A stretch of 64,000 nt of DNA, taken from assembly GCA_008508345.1 (NCBI GenBank), contig QNGE01001292.1, forward strand, positions 100,583-164,582, written 5' to 3'. Position numbers and translations under genes: made by a program. The stretch comes from Paragonimus westermani (lineage: Eukaryota > Platyhelminthes > Trematoda > Plagiorchiida > Troglotrematidae). Position 1 is the stretch's first letter, and each line of letters begins with the position of its first letter. The notes beneath the pieces were generated by a model. It worked only from the letters and a program-made list of their open reading frames with translations. It searched no databases and was not told the origin of the DNA. Positions 1 through 14,116 of this stretch are shown piece after piece.

Positions 1-3000
1 AGTGCGACATACAATCCTATGAGTGTAACTGCTTTTCGTCTGACTGCTTCCGTTTGGCCTGTCTGACAAGGTTGCACCTGGAAGGACCGGAGTCCTAGTC
101 AGCATAGCCCGCCGGATCAAAACAGTACACAAGCCCGACCACCACTTCAAGGTAGCAGTATAGGTCGGGGCCAAACCGATTAGGAGTTTGCCAATCGAAC
201 GAAGAACACACAGGAATAAAATAAACAATGATACTTATTACCCCCGGTAATGTCAACATGGACTAAGCGTTCCTTATTACAGAGCACTACCTAGGTGCCG
301 TTTGTATGAGCTATGTCTATAATTTTTGTCCATTATGGTGCTCGAGCAAAACAGCTCTAACAGTGACTGTCGTTTTAGAACCAGTGTAATATATTTCGGA
401 CCTACGAGTGGTTGGAATAATCGCACTCGCTCAGTGTCCACCCTGCATCAATATTCAGCTAACACAGTGTCGAAATATTTGACTATGTGCTGGAAAAATT
501 CAGACAGAGTTCAACGTCCCTGTACAATTTTATTGTGCATATTCTCGTTTTCTGAACGGATGGAATTGTGGATACCAAAGACTAAGCGTGACGCTCAGAT
601 TTTTATAGCAGATCCAGATTCTCAACTGTCTTATTACTTGCGGGCTTGATAGCATTCAGCAAACCGTTAAATTGCCCTATTTTCCCAGTGCAAATATTTA
701 TACGTGTCCACTGGTAAATACGGTTCTTTTGGATACCACCCACGTCAACTATCGAACGGTAACGTCGAGATACATCATCCAGTGAATTTAAACGACAAAA
801 TACGATGACACATAAATGACAATTGTCACCGATTGCGTTTCACTTTGTTGTTGAATGATCAAGGACTATCTAGTAACTGACGATTGTTTCTTTGGGCACG
901 AATGCTCAGAATGTGTTATGGCCACTACAGTTACACCTCCTAGCACAACGTGCCACAGTATGAAGCTTTACTAATTCGAATGGTGTGTTAACTCATCGTG
1001 AGTAACGTCTTTATAATCAGAACGTATTTGTAAAGCGCCTTTAAGAGTGAAATTTACGAATCTGAGCACTTTCCGTCGCAGCAGAAACCAATAATCTCTT
1101 TACACTCCTAATAAATATCGTGACACATCAGTTTCGTTGCGACTATCCAATCTGCTCAACCAAGTGCTTACATTATCTAGATCGTTTCGACGCATTCTAA
1201 TCCTGTAATTCTTGTTTGAATACAATTTCCACCTGCGAGAGTTCTTAAAGTGGTTCATTATACCATAAACGTAGTTCTCCATCCACAGCTAAGCATCTAC
1301 TACTCAAATGTATATTAAGATGAACAAATTGAAATTTGTGTGGATGTACCAGGTTTGCTAGTACGGTCATCAAATATCCAGGAGGCTTTGTAACTCTAGT
1401 CCGCCAGATTAGGTTTTACCATCAGGTAAATCGTACAACAACTTGTCATCTCAAAAATGTAGTTCGGGTTGTACAGCGCACGCATTTGTACACCACACTT
1501 CCGTACAGTCAACCTGGCGACAGATCTACTCCTTTCTGTTTCTCAAAATTTGCAGCTGTTTGGGACATTTTGCCGAAAAAAGATTGTCCTTGAAGTATAC
1601 GCAAGTCCTCCAGACTTTTTTCTGACGTCTGGTGATTCACCTTGACTACACTTCCAAGGGTGTTTCGGCGATTCACAAGCTTGCTACTTGGACGCACGGA
1701 AGTGGTTTGCTCATGATAGACTATCAATATACCATGTCCTGCCAGATGACACGAAGTTAATTGAAAAACGCTGTTTCTGTATATCGCTTAGAAATGTCAT
1801 TTGTAACGTTTTACTAATGTTTCAGCAAATATTGATTTCACCAAAGTTTCTGATTTAGTTGTGTACGGAAGCGACGTAACCTGGATGTTTTATACACGTT
1901 AGAAAATAAATACAGAGGGGTATACCTACTTATCGCCAATTTTCTCAACGGAATTCCTCGAATTGTAGTGTCACTGTGCACAGGATAGAAAGCGTTCACT
2001 TTGTGATCTCACAAATCATGGTTCTAATTTCAGTGATTCTGTATCGATCACATTTCTTCCAAACCTTACATTTGGTTCTTGTATCTTTGGACAACTCTAA
2101 GCTTAACCATTCCTTCTGTAAAACCGGGTGGCTACTTCTCCAGCGGCCAATCTTTATTGTGTCACATTTGCTCGGGGTAATAGTTATGTCATATACCAGC
2201 GTGGGGGTGATAAATGGTTATTTATTGGTGTAACAGAACCTATAAATCAAGTTCCATCGGATCGTATCTAATCGATAATAGTCAATAAATCAATTTTGAC
2301 AGTGCCTTCAAAATTATTTACAAAGTGATTCGAGTCCGGACCTCAACTGTCAGGACACGGTTGTGATCGATGACAGAGGCGGTCGTTGTGACACTCTGAA
2401 ACCTCCATCTGTGCGCTCAAAAGAAATTCATACATGACACTACACCTCTCGTGACCAGCCAAGTGTAAAGCACGTGAACTTCATCGACCAAGTAACCTGG
2501 TAAACAATTGTCAGATATGTCCTAAACAGTGATTGGGGAGTAAAAATGCAGTCAAATTGTGTTCATAATCTTCCAAGGGAGATATTTCTCCTGCTCACAC
2601 AGGTGTGATCCCATTCTTTTGAAGAAGAAAGCTGTGTGTTACTTTGATTTGTGATTTAACGTTGCAAACACAATCGCTCACGGTTTTTTAAGGTACGGTT
2701 GCACTTCAGTGACCTTAGTGTACCGCCCGTAGTTTGCGCCGAAAGTTTGTGCCGAGTTTCTAAAGCGCCTCGTCTAGGGATGATGGAAAACCATACGAGT
2801 GTGGAACACTGGTGTAACCCTCTTAAATGCAGATACTGTGCCATACCAAATCTTTTGTGCGCAATTCGGGGATCGAGTTGGATCGCCCTCGAACAATGTG
2901 AGACTCCCGGTGATATCGATTTTCTATCAGAGATTAGTTGCAGTCTTCACATTGGATACTCGACAGTGAAAATATTAACCGCGGTGACCGTATGGATATG

Positions 3001-6000
3001 AGTGTTTGGATTAAACACACACTTAGGAATAGGAACATCCTGGCTGTAGCAGAAATCCAACGACACGATGTTTATTGCGCTGACCACCAGCAGTGAGCGC
3101 ATTTTGCATTGACGCATTCTAGCCTGTGAAAAACAATGAGCAACTAGAAGTGATGAATGAAAGGGAAGTTGATGGCACTGCGGAATTTTTTGCGACATGA
3201 ATAGCAGTGGAACTCGGTTTATCGGTAGGCTTGACCTGGACGCTTTAGGTGATACCACGTAGTTCACGCTGTGTGCGTGGTTTCTTCTCCCGAAGATTTA
3301 CCAACTCCACGTGAGAAGAAAGTTCTGTTAGCGTTCGTACAGTTTCAAACATGAAACAGTTGAGTGGCCTTCAAATTCCGGCAATTCACTAACCTACTGA
3401 AACACTCCACATTTTCAGCAACTACTTCGGGATGGATGACGCAAACCGTCCCTTTCATCATTTCCCCGAAGCCACTATTCTTCGGCTGCTTTGAGTCACA
3501 CCCTGTAACGCTCAAGCCAACACCGATTAGAACTGAAGGCTAGGGAATATTGAACCAACCTAGTTTTGGTCTCCTGAGTATAACTGTGTGCTGAGCGTCT
3601 CTTCAGAGCCAGAATGATAGAGTGAATATTCACAACCCAAACCCCAAAGGAGATTTCATAGCCCATGCAATTTTTTGGCTAGCTTTTTCTGCGCTGCTTA
3701 CACGATGCCGTTATGAATAAAACTTGTTGGATCACGTAATTTAGCAGATTGGATTAAGTGGAATTTTCGTTCAGATTCGAACTGCGACTTTTTGCAGTCC
3801 TGGTTATTGCTCGCTCACTGAGGACTGTTCTTCCTTTGCTCCTAGTTCAAAGAAAATTAGAAACATTTTCATCCATTCAACCGATCCGCATCCGCGCTTG
3901 ATGGTGAATATTAGGTCTTTCGATTGATCCTGAATTGTTGTTAAATTGTTCAAGTCGACTCTTTAGGTATATGAAATTTTAGAAATTCCAGTGATGCTCT
4001 GACTTAAATCCCGGCTCCGTCTATCAGTTTTGACGGACCTTGGTCTATAACTATCTACTCTTGTCTCATTAGATTGTGTTTCTTTCGCCCAAACTGAAGC
4101 AATGTGAAAATTCACCCGAAACATTGTAATTACACTTCTGCCGTCGTCACTATTCTCGTGCAGTAAATCAATGGAAAGAGGCCAATACGGATAACACCCG
4201 TTACTTGATAACGAAACCGAAATCTGTGAATACGTGTGATTTTATGGATTGAACTGATGTTGGCAGGAACACATGTTTCGCCATATCCGCATCTCACTAC
4301 ACAGCAGAGAGGCTGCCCTTGGTGTAATAGGGTGATTGTAAACTGCCTTCGTCAGAACTATCTCATCAATTTGTCCTAGTTCGACAACAACCGGCTAAGA
4401 GCTTTGTACAGTGCTGAAAATCATACATGACCAACAGCGAGTCAAGAGGGCGAGCTATGTCATTTGTACGCTACGCCTTAGCCAGATAACCAATACAGAT
4501 TGTCCGCAACCAAACAATTTATCGAGCAGTGCTAAATCACAAACGGTAGCAACGCCCTGGTGAAGCTGAGAACTCAAAGAAGCTCTACGTGAGGGACCAT
4601 GATGAGAAACAAAAATGATAATCCGGTGAGTTTGTGATTCTGAGAGAGCAAAGAAATTTAGCTTTTTCTGAAACATTAGCTTTCAGCTCACTCGAGATGA
4701 ATCAGCTAAATACTCACAATTTGTCAACCTAAGTCCCAAAACTTTCAGCCACTCGTAAATATCGCAATGAACCATATCAGCGCCGCGTTAAATCTCCCGA
4801 CTTCCTCAACATTTGAGCGATGCAGCTCTGAACCGAAACCATTTTTTCTATTAAAAAACCAGCTCGTTTTTTTGTCTTATAATAGAAGCATCCATGTATT
4901 GTAGAAACCAAGTGCCAAATATCAGGATGTTCGCAACTTTATATCATTTACATTTACACACCACGATTCAGGGTGTGATATTCGACAAACCCTAAAGTGT
5001 GTCGGAGAAAAAAGGAGAAAGGTTTGAAACGTTAAAACTTATGGAAATTTGATGAGTATTTGCTGAGTATTTGGTGAGTGGCTTCATATCGAAGTGATTT
5101 TGGGTATATTTTCATAGTATTAATGTGGGATGAGTGCCACTTGTAAAGCGCTCGTGTCTGGTTATACTGGCGGTTGCTTAAAGACCGAAATTTGGCGTTT
5201 GAAATGTCATTCTTTTAGTTTGTGGGTTGGATTGGGGGTTTTCCGGTTCTATGGATAAAATACAGATTTATGACGTGTAACGTCCTGTTAGATGGGAACA
5301 TTTATGTGGAAGTGTCGTAAGTCGGTATTTCATGTACTCTGCTTACGTCCAACTGATCGATCATGATGCGAGTAGAAACAATTTTATCCTTGTACTATCT
5401 GGGGTGGGATATCGTCCATTCAAGATGGACCGCGGTGAGCAGCACTCTGAGCCCCGTGTCACCCATCTGTGGTCAAGATGTGCCCAAGTGATGGCCAAAG
5501 GTGGCCCTGTTGTCCTCAAAACAGAATTATTTAAAGTGATCTGTCTGTAGGTTTTATAATATATTGAGTGGTTGCACATGTAACGGAGACCACTCTGTTC
5601 CGTTTGCGTCCGTCACTCAAACACCCATGTTCCTACGGTAAACGCAGTTCACATCAAGTCGAAAAGTTCCCAATTTTAATCCTGAAAAGTTTAACGGGAA
5701 GGTTCACTCGTTCTCTAACTGCAGACAGGTTAGAAACTCGAGATAAAATGTTGCTTCATTGCTGAAGACAATTGCTATGCAACGGACCCCTGTAATCTTT
5801 AGAAAAACTGTAAGCACAGCCGTGAATCACCTATCCTAAGAAACGCAATATTAAGAAAACAGTATAGATGAGAAGGCACATATTAGTTGTATCGTCCACT
5901 TGCGGATGGTTATCTAAGAGACCGGAGTGTAAGAATATGTGGTAATGAACAACTCATTACTGCAGAGTTTATCCCCACGTTTCACGCAATCAGGCACTCA

Positions 6001-6079
6001 GAAGTTGTCGCAACCCTCGTATATTTACAAAGCTTGTACCCAGCAATGTTGCGTCAGTGGGTTCCTTCGTTTAGGGCTG
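1..6079. other. No recognisable gene or element
   Basis: I see only short open frames of about 60 to 107 codons on both strands with no family resemblance, and no tandem array. One small local repeat, a roughly 11-base unit containing TGAGTATTTG, occurs two and a half times near 5050-5080. A single B-box-like string on the minus strand near 3775-3790 is not backed by a convincing A box. The stretch is probably intergenic or intronic sequence. Confidence 0.5.
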
Positions 6080-6378
6080 TAGACAATTACACTGGTCACA
6101 ACCAACTCTGTCTCACCGTCGTTTCCAAGCTTACTATTTCACGAAATTTGCTATGCTTATCAGCACATGGCCAATAGTGGGGTATGTATAAACTTATCGC
6201 CAGACACCTGCTAGAGACCGGTCATGTGGTCGACCCGACAAACGCTTTCCGAGTGTTGATGCGTCATCACCAGCCTGTCATTCTTAAATCACTCGAAACG
6301 CTGCTGGTCACGCGTAGCAAGCCGGTCCTCTGTGTGCAAAAGCTATTGACCTTGAACCTCCGTCTGCCATGGTTTTGA
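6080..6378 (+). mobile_element. Penelope-like element, 3' fragment (GIY-YIG end and C-terminus)
   Basis: This is the C-terminal end of a Penelope-like retroelement protein. In one reading frame from about 6087 I read YTGHNQLCLTV, a decayed form of the YIG-R-T-x-R-x-L part of the GIY-YIG endonuclease. An in-frame stop follows at about 6175, and then 6184-6378 reads on through KLIARHLLETGHVVDP and ends LCVQKLLTLNLRLPWF. The HLLETGH-VDP and LCVQK...LPW strings recur in the copies at 21.6 kb and 48.3 kb, which supports the call. No reverse transcriptase sequence is visible upstream, so this is a 5'-truncated copy, as is common for these elements. The final part is closer to the copies at 19.4-21.8 and 48.1-48.5 kb than to those at 12-16 kb. 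It is a relic, not an active gene. Confidence 0.8.
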
Positions 6379-6460
6379 CCAATGACAGACCAGTGTATAC
6401 ATTGACTTGATGCATGAACTTAAATCGCCTAAACATTTTTTATTTTCATCGCTGTTATGT

Positions 6461-6509
6461 GTTAGCAACTGACGAGAACATACGAAATGGTATTACCATC
6501 TTGCAAAAC
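6461..6509 (+). ncRNA. Hammerhead ribozyme-like motif 3' of the PLE fragment
   Basis: The order of a type I hammerhead is present. GCAA at 6465-6468 (stem I) is followed by CTGACGA at 6469-6475 (core), an 8-base stem II region (GAACATAC), GAA at 6484-6486, and a stem III hairpin ATGGT-ATT-ACCAT at 6487-6499. Then come C at 6500 (the cleavage base) and TTGC at 6501-6504, which pairs with the first GCAA. A further GTT/AAC pairing (6461-6463 with 6507-6509) could extend stem I. The weak point is stem II, which offers only the closing G-C pair, so activity is doubtful. PLEs of several animals are known to carry hammerhead motifs in their terminal repeats, and this motif lies about 90 bases after the PLE stop on the same strand. 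It could be a decayed member of that class or chance. Confidence 0.4.
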
Positions 6510-9500
6510 CGGTCTTCTGATTTCACTGTTCAAATTCGTAACTGGGGAAGGATGTTTTATATTATCGCAAGTTGTTCAACAGATCACACCAGTGAGGCGC
6601 TGCATGAAACCGCAATAGATTTACGCTTTCTCTCTTTATTTAGCCAGAAACAAACGCTACACTTGTGATCATCAGACAGAGTATATCTAAAAAAGCTTCG
6701 AACTCACGGTGAAATTCCTCCATTTAGCGGCAGTTTGAACCCGTGGACTTGCCTGTGCGCAGTGATCGAAGATAGAAGGACCCCGGTCAACACACTTCTC
6801 ACTGCATTAGACATCCATCTCTAACCGTCATTTAGAAAGAGGCCAGTTAGTATAAGAAGCTACTTAACGGCTTGTTTTTTCTATGTAGCGCATAATGTAG
6901 CTGTGCAAGTGTGCTGCGGTACAAATGGTTATGAGTGCTGACCAGTGGTCAACTAGACATAGAATTTTTAAATGCACCTACCTCATTAATGCAACCATCA
7001 CGTGTAAATTTCAGTAACTGATATTTCTTACTAACCGACAGAGGTATTCGTTCTTCTGTAGGTTACCGATTAGTGTATTCAACTTTAGCCTCAAATTATT
7101 TTTTGATGGCTGTGTGAATGGATGCAACAGAGTTAGCTCTAAATGGTACTTTCCTAAGTGGCGTTCTCTTACGTTACGTGTGACAAGACACATCTACACC
7201 GAAGCTTAGTAGAAGCAGAATTTGTTTGCCGTAATTTGAGAATCATTCACGGATGAACATGGTCGTCTTGTGAAATGAAAATATTCCCCGTATTTCAAGA
7301 GCGGATTGGTTAGGAAAATTTTAGTCTGGAAAGGTACCAACGATTCAGGGTTTAAAGAGTTTTATAGGTGAATAGAAAGCAATAAAATTTTTGCAGGTTG
7401 TCAACAATTGAAAACTGATGAGCGTCCTGTTCACTGACAAAAATATGCAAGGGAGTTCTAGGTCGCTGATCTCTCATGATATACTGGTTAAACTGACTGA
7501 AGTAGCATTCTGAAAACTGCATACAGTTCATGACCCGTTGATGTAATTTAAGAAGGATGGGTGACCCGTGACTCGGGTTGTCATTCTAGCGTTTGCTGAA
7601 TAAAATGACTGAAAAACAGTTGCTTGATTTGTACATAATTAAGAAACGAAGAGTTACGTTCGCATACCAGCATAATCCTATATATATTGTTATTATATAT
7701 TATTTTGTGTGAAATCCTGGCCACCTGAGGGTCCCTTGACAAAGTACGAACCGTACATTAATAAAGCAAATATGTAGGTACATGACCTATCTTTGAGGAG
7801 ATATGGTCGTTTGTATAACCGGAGAGCGATACGAAACGGGGAATCCATTCACACAGTGACTAAAATGTTGCCTAGGTTCCGTTGTCATATTTGATTGGCT
7901 CAGTACACACTCCAGAGTACGTTGCGCAGGCGGTGTTTAGAATTGTGTACACAGAGCTCTCAGTAACGAACAGGATATTTTTGGGGGATGAAGCAAAACT
8001 TTTTGGTAAATGGATGAATTCATTTCAACTCTGAACATTCTATTAGATGGTATGAGGCTGGCAGAAAATCTTATCAGGCGCCAAGCGATTTCACAATCGC
8101 ATTTTCACACATGTCCTACAGTGGCTGTAGTCACAGTCCGTGTACATACTTGCTTGGAACACGTTCTATTACCTGTAACCAGTACACCAATCTACCCTAT
8201 TTTAATAACAAGTAGTAATTTTTTTGTTACATTTTAGGCCGTTAGATGCGTAAACTTGGAATTGAACAATTGGTAAAATATTTCCTGATGCTTATATACA
8301 GAGGACGTTTCCTGGATAAGACTAGTTCGCGATCGAGCAAACTTACCAAAAGGTGGTGGTCTGAACGATATTTGAACTCATAGTTATTGTGCTAGTGTCC
8401 ATCACTGTTGTGTAGCAGATCACTAGTTCACTGTCAGTCGTACGCCAACGGGTGTCTGTTGTCATTGTGGATTGTTTCAGTTTAAATACAACAAGCCGGA
8501 AATTGGTCTGCATCAGTCGAAACACTTTCATTTGGGCAGGACAAACTGAAAGAAAAAGCTGAAAAAACTGGATTCACACATACTTCTACAGTTGAATAAT
8601 GTGTGAGGAGATTTAGTTCGTCAATATCTCCCTCAAACATGAAGCCTACTACCGTTGCCTGGACAGAAATACCCTCTAAGAATTTTGAGTGACGACCAAT
8701 CAAACCGTATGCGGGACGACCTGACTCGCTTTAAGGATGTGTCTAACAACCAGTGGAACCAGAGTAGTCACATATGTTCTGGCTTACAGCCTGCTATTTC
8801 AAAATGCTTAATCTCTCTACTAGGTGTTGAATCACGTTACGTGATTTTTCACTATTCTCTTGTACTAATTTTGGAAAGTCTTTGTAGACTCGTAGCCCCA
8901 TGACCACCGACGTGTGTGTCACCTAAAAGCAGCATACTCAAATAGGTATCCAAAGAAACAAGGAATTTCGAATTTCGGTCTTAATTTTTTAATCCATTTG
9001 TTCCAAGGTCACATGTTCTTTCCACCCACAGTCTGAAATTACTTTTCGGTTGTAACTGAAAATCGTGAACAAATGGGTTTCTTTCTGTTAGACTCATAAT
9101 CTCTTTTTCCCATTTGTATGCCACGTTTTGATGGAACGTGTACGTATAATTATTTTTTTCGGAATTAGTGAACAAATTTTCAGTGGTGCTGAAATGTCGA
9201 AAGCGCGTAATTCTTGATAAAACTATTACGAATTGACTGAAGCTAGTTAACACTGGCAAGAAGAAGAGGTCAGCTGGATCCTCGAAATTATGATAATCTC
9301 ATTAATATTCGATTTGCTGAGATAGGTTTGGCCTATAAGCTTTTCTTGTTCTCTAACATACCAAACGAGTAAAACTCATGGTCTTAATCCAGTTTACACG
9401 CATTCGTGACAGTTTGGGTATTTCATTTGTTCTGTGACTTTGCCTCTCAAAATGTAAGAGTTTCTTCACAATACGAGGCGATAACATTACTGGGAAGATG

Positions 9501-12107
9501 CTTTAATATTTACCTATTTGACAATGACAGTTTAAAGAGCTGTCAATCGATCTCCAATGGTTTATCTATGAACTGAGCCATTGCAACAGCTAATGTGATG
9601 ATACCAGAACGCTGATGCGAACAGAACCCGTAGTTACAAAAAATAACTAACGGTGTGAAATTGTGTAGTACTAGACCAGCTAGAAAGCAAGAGCTAACAT
9701 TACACTCAATCAGTTAAGCAGTCACTTCAACGACCCTGCAACCATATGTCAAATTGTTAACTAACCGATTTTAAAACAAAGTAATTCATACCAAGTGTAA
9801 ACCACACGAACCTGGACCATGTCATACCTTTCTCCAAAAGTTTACTAACCAAGTATGCGGAGGGAATACTGTTTTCGGCGGTAAAAGGTGTTTGACATTT
9901 GAAATATAGATTGCTCCAGACATTTGTCTTTTGCTGCCACTACGGTGTATTGCCTTTGCAAGCGGCTTATTAACTGACACATTTTATTGTCTCATGATCT
10001 TTTCTTCCACTGACAACATCGTTTTTTCCAGAATACTCTGTGCGCCTGAGTAGTATACCACGGATGTCTTCTCTGGTCAGCCATTTACCTAGTTCCTGTC
10101 ATTTGTTCACTGCTTGATACGAACAACGTGGACAGCAGCTGGCTGCCTACGTACGGTCAAGCGATCGAATGACAGTTGAGGTTTGGTAACCAGGATGAAG
10201 CATTGCATATGAAAGCATACAAGCAAAACATCTTAGTTTTTCAGAGATGTGTGTTGCCACTATTATTTACTCATCGGTTCCGGGAGGAAGAATATTTGCG
10301 TCAGTTGCAGACTTAGGAATAAGAGGAAAACAGCGCTGGATTTACCAGTTTATTCGATCTTACTATGGGATGGGATCAACTGTTCAATTTTGTTGGCGCC
10401 GCCATTGGCGATGACTTGAAAGTAACGTTTTTTGTGAAACCTCTGTCGAACAGCGCACGGTTGAAGAGCGAAGTTGCGCATGTACAATGTCGCCCGCGGC
10501 AATTTCTGATACTGTGGCCTGATCTAGAGTTGATGAGTCATCTGATCTTAGTAGGTTCTACTTAGCTAAGTTGTAACTTTGGACAGATCAACTAATCATT
10601 TCGACAAACTTTCAACGATGTTAACTCAGATGCAGTCTAAAGCGTCTACCAAACTGAGTGTTGTCCAGTGATCACTGATCTACACGTTTCGTCCGAATTG
10701 AGTATGTATATTCAACACTATCACGAGCACTGGAAGCTTGTACAACGGGCGACACGGCGCGTACCTGCAATCGTTGCGCATCAAAACAGAAATCAAAAGT
10801 AAATCCATGACCCGATGAATTAATCACGTAATCGACTGGCGAAAATTAGCAGTGTGTGTGATAACCGGACTGCCTAAATGGGCTCACCAAAAATTGATAT
10901 CAGATTATGTTTAAGCATAAGTGCGGCAAAAGCTCCACTGAGGTGTTGACAAGATGTAGAGTTATCTACAAGACACACGTAAGTATATATGGGCTTAACA
11001 AATTGATGAGTTTTGGAGTAGGTGAACAGCCGATTGAGTATGTTGGAAATTTCTTTCTTGAAGGTGCTAAATCCTGGTCATTCCTTGAAGAACAATGTGG
11101 CCGTTCAAACTTTGACCTGTTGGTATCCAACAGCATACTTGCTGAACTTTTCAAGCTTAGGAATCTTTGTTAGTGTCAATAGCTTCTCAATCACTCTAGA
11201 TGCATGTTATGTGTTTGTTGATGACTTTACACACCTGAGAGTCAGTCAGTGTTCTGTAGATCGAAGACTGAAACCAGTAAGCAAATTTCATTGTGAAGCA
11301 CTTGGCTTTGAACTGTGTGAGCGTGCCGCATGAACTTGTTTTACTGGTGGTTCCAAACACAAGTGTGCCATATGCAACAGTATTTGAAATTCAGCTTAAC
11401 TGGGATAACACTCAAACCAACTGTACAAAACAGGACACTACGTCGCAGTTACAACACGAAGACATATTGGCAAATCTTCTTGGGGTCAGGTTAGTATGAA
11501 CAGTTTTATTTTCTGTCTGATGTCGCAGTTTTACAAACTGCGGATTTACCTGAGCATTACGCAGAAACATTATGTTAACAGATCGTAGTTAGCGAAATGA
11601 ACTTGTTAGTATTCTTTAAAGTGTACACCTTCTGTTATTTTTGTTAACCAATCTATTTGGATTGTCAAGTTTTTGTCCCATTTTAAATTGGAGTGACAAC
11701 GTCTATTAGAACAAGAGAACTTCGGGGCGAACATTTCTAAAGTACTGTCTGAGCAAGTACGTCGTTACAAATGGAAGTGTTTCTGTGTTCCATTCAGATC
11801 CGTTGTTCTACTGGTCGATCTCAAACATCTGTGGCTCTTGTGAAGAGATACACAATCGAGGTTTACCAGGTTTGTAAAACTGATTGGGAGCAACAGCTAA
11901 AAAGCCGAGTACTCTTTCCCCTTGACGTTTGACATTTAACCACCAAATATCTATGTCATCAAACATTATAAAAACAAAATACAATGTATTTCTTTTGTGG
12001 TATGTTAAGATTTTGCACAGTTTGTGAAACTGATGGTGACATTTGCATAAAGCTACGAAATCGGCAACTAAGGAAACAATTATGTGTAGCGAGCAAGCTC
12101 GTTTTCA
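6510..12107. other. No recognisable gene; one weak exon candidate
   Basis: No transposon domain, tandem array or tRNA is seen. The open frame ending near 11488 stops at a good splice donor (CAG then GTTAGT at 11486-11494), and neighbouring frames are open over 10907-11333. No known domain is recognised, however, so I do not call a gene. A small hairpin of five base pairs (CGAGC, two-base loop, GCTCG) lies at about 12089-12100, just before the first PLE copy. Confidence 0.45.
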
Positions 12108-14116
12108 GTGATCCATCCTCAGGCTAAATACATCACATTTATATCACATATTGTACGTAAGAATCATTTGATGAGTAAACGAGGAAGTGTGGTTAACGGG
12201 GTGCAGTTTGAGAAGTTGTATACACAGTTGTCGGACCTCAATCCTACAACTACGTTAGATGCTGAGCAACCGAAATCTACGTTAGTCAATTCTTGTTATA
12301 ATACCTACGCTCTAGTCGGGCCTCAAAACAAATTTATCAAGAAAGAACATCTTACAGCGGTTGAAAACTTGAAAAGGAATGGGAATATTTCAATTTCTAA
12401 GCCTGATGGAAGTGCAGGTGTCGTGCTGCTTAACAAAGCGGATTATGTTAATAAAATGCGCGCCATATTAGACGGTCAGACCAAGTTTTGAAAAATGGAT
12501 AATGAAAAGGATAAAACCTCACAAATTGAGAAAGGGATATCAAAACCTTTACGGTGTTTAAAACAGAGCAGAATTATTGATTCAAATACATTTGAAAGAA
12601 TTCGTCTCATCGGAACCACGATTCCCAGTCTGTACTGGTTACCTAAAATTCACAAAGTTGGGGTAGCAGTGAGACCAATTTTGAACATGTGGAACTCGTC
12701 ATATCACTCACTAGTTAAGTGGTTTTCATAAATGCTAGATCAGGTCTGGCGGAAACTTTCAAAACACAGCTTACGCGACCCATATGATCTCGTGAATGCG
12801 ATTAAGGATGCCGATCTAACCGGGCAATCACTGTTTTCTCTCGACGTCACATCCTTGTTTACCAACGTACCCTTAAAGTAGACCATATTTTACCTGTGTG
12901 ATCATATCAAGAACAGTGACAGAGATATTCAGATACCGTCAGTTGAACTCAAAGGGTCACTTTATCTGTAGACTCACAACGTACGGTTTAAGTTCATTGA
13001 AGGAATTTACCGACACAAGGACGGTATCGCAATGGGATTGCTGCTGGGACCACTGTTTGCGGACATTCTCATGACGAAATTGAAAAACGAACAACTGAGT
13101 TTAGCGATTCGCCAATGCAATTTCTATGAGGTATGTTGACGATATATTCTGTGTACTGGATAATAATGTAGATCCAACTGACATCTTGGCAACATTACCT
13201 CCGCACACCAAAATTTACAATTTTCCTTTGAGACGAAAATGAATAGTCAATTAGGCTTTTTGGATGTACGTTTACGTCACCGTGCTGATGGCTCAATTCA
13301 GCGGGCGATGCATAGAAAGGATACTTGGACTGATCGGTATATTCATTTCAATAGTTTCATACCTCTTGCCTCAAAAAGAAATGTGATCCAATGTTTGACG
13401 GGAAAAGCCTTAAGGATTTGCATGGAGGACACAGTTGTGCAAGAATCAACATTCATACGCACAATATTCATACAGAATGGCTAGCCGGAAAGATTCATAA
13501 ATTGAGCCATGCAACAGCGAACTGTAAGATACCAGCTGTACTCTGTAGAAAAGAAAGCTGTGCATATCGGATTACCATTCAAAGGCGATAACTTAGCCAA
13601 AATTGTTACACGTAGGCTCACAAGTGCGGCCAATAGAAATTATTATACCGCTAAATTACGAGTTCACTTTACGTCCAATCCGGTTTTGTACCCACGCCCA
13701 AAATATGAAGTGCCTATTTCAGCAGCTTCGTTTGGTGTATACTCATTTACTTGTTTCTGTGGCACCAGTTATGTTGGCCGCACGACCAGACGCTCATAGG
13801 AACGGATCCGGAACACCTGCCGGCTTGACTCGACAGTGGAATAACGAAGTCTGTCAACAGCGTCGTACTATCACACCTGGTGGATTCAAAACACGCTATC
13901 AGCGTAAAGGACGCATTTCACCCAACCTACCAGGTTAAGGCCATGCATTCGAGAGCGGTGAGGAGTAGTATTCTGTCAACAGCAGAGACTTTCGGGATTC
14001 TTATTAATAACCCGCCCCCGTGCACCCAGAAACGTTTTGTTCAGGCTTTGGATCTGCCCTGGCTAACCTCCCACCCTGTTAGCCTGTCAAGACCCATTGT
14101 TCAAGTAGGCACCTGA
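12108..14116 (+). mobile_element. Penelope-like element copy A (reverse transcriptase + GIY-YIG), broken
   Basis: The element encodes the single PLE protein, a reverse transcriptase joined to a GIY-YIG endonuclease that copies the element into chromosomal DNA. Almost all of it reads in one frame from 12108. In order I see VQFEKLYTQLSDLNP (N-terminal domain), SISKPDGSAGVVLLNKADY, WLPKIHKVGVAVRPILN, SLDVTSLFTNVPL, HKDGIAMGLLLGPLFADI, the catalytic RYVDDIFCVLD, LGFLDVRLRHRADGS, and finally FTCFCGTSYVGRTTRRS of the GIY-YIG domain. In-frame stops occur at 12489-12491, 12729-12731 and 12879-12881, with more later. The YVDD block is one frame off, so two compensating frameshifts flank it near 13130 and 13230. 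The C-terminus (LSTAE...PPPCTQKRF) is again frameshifted, near 13880-14060. Catalytic YVDD is kept, but the copy cannot make a full protein. Its 3' end faces the 3' end of copy B. Confidence 0.9.

Noticed and set aside
3770..3800. B-box-like CAGTTCGAATCTG on the minus strand
   Set aside because: The A box is poor and arms do not fold; a single box of this length is expected by chance.
12089..12100. Small perfect hairpin before PLE copy A
   Set aside because: Five base pairs with a two-base loop is too small and was not seen before other copies.
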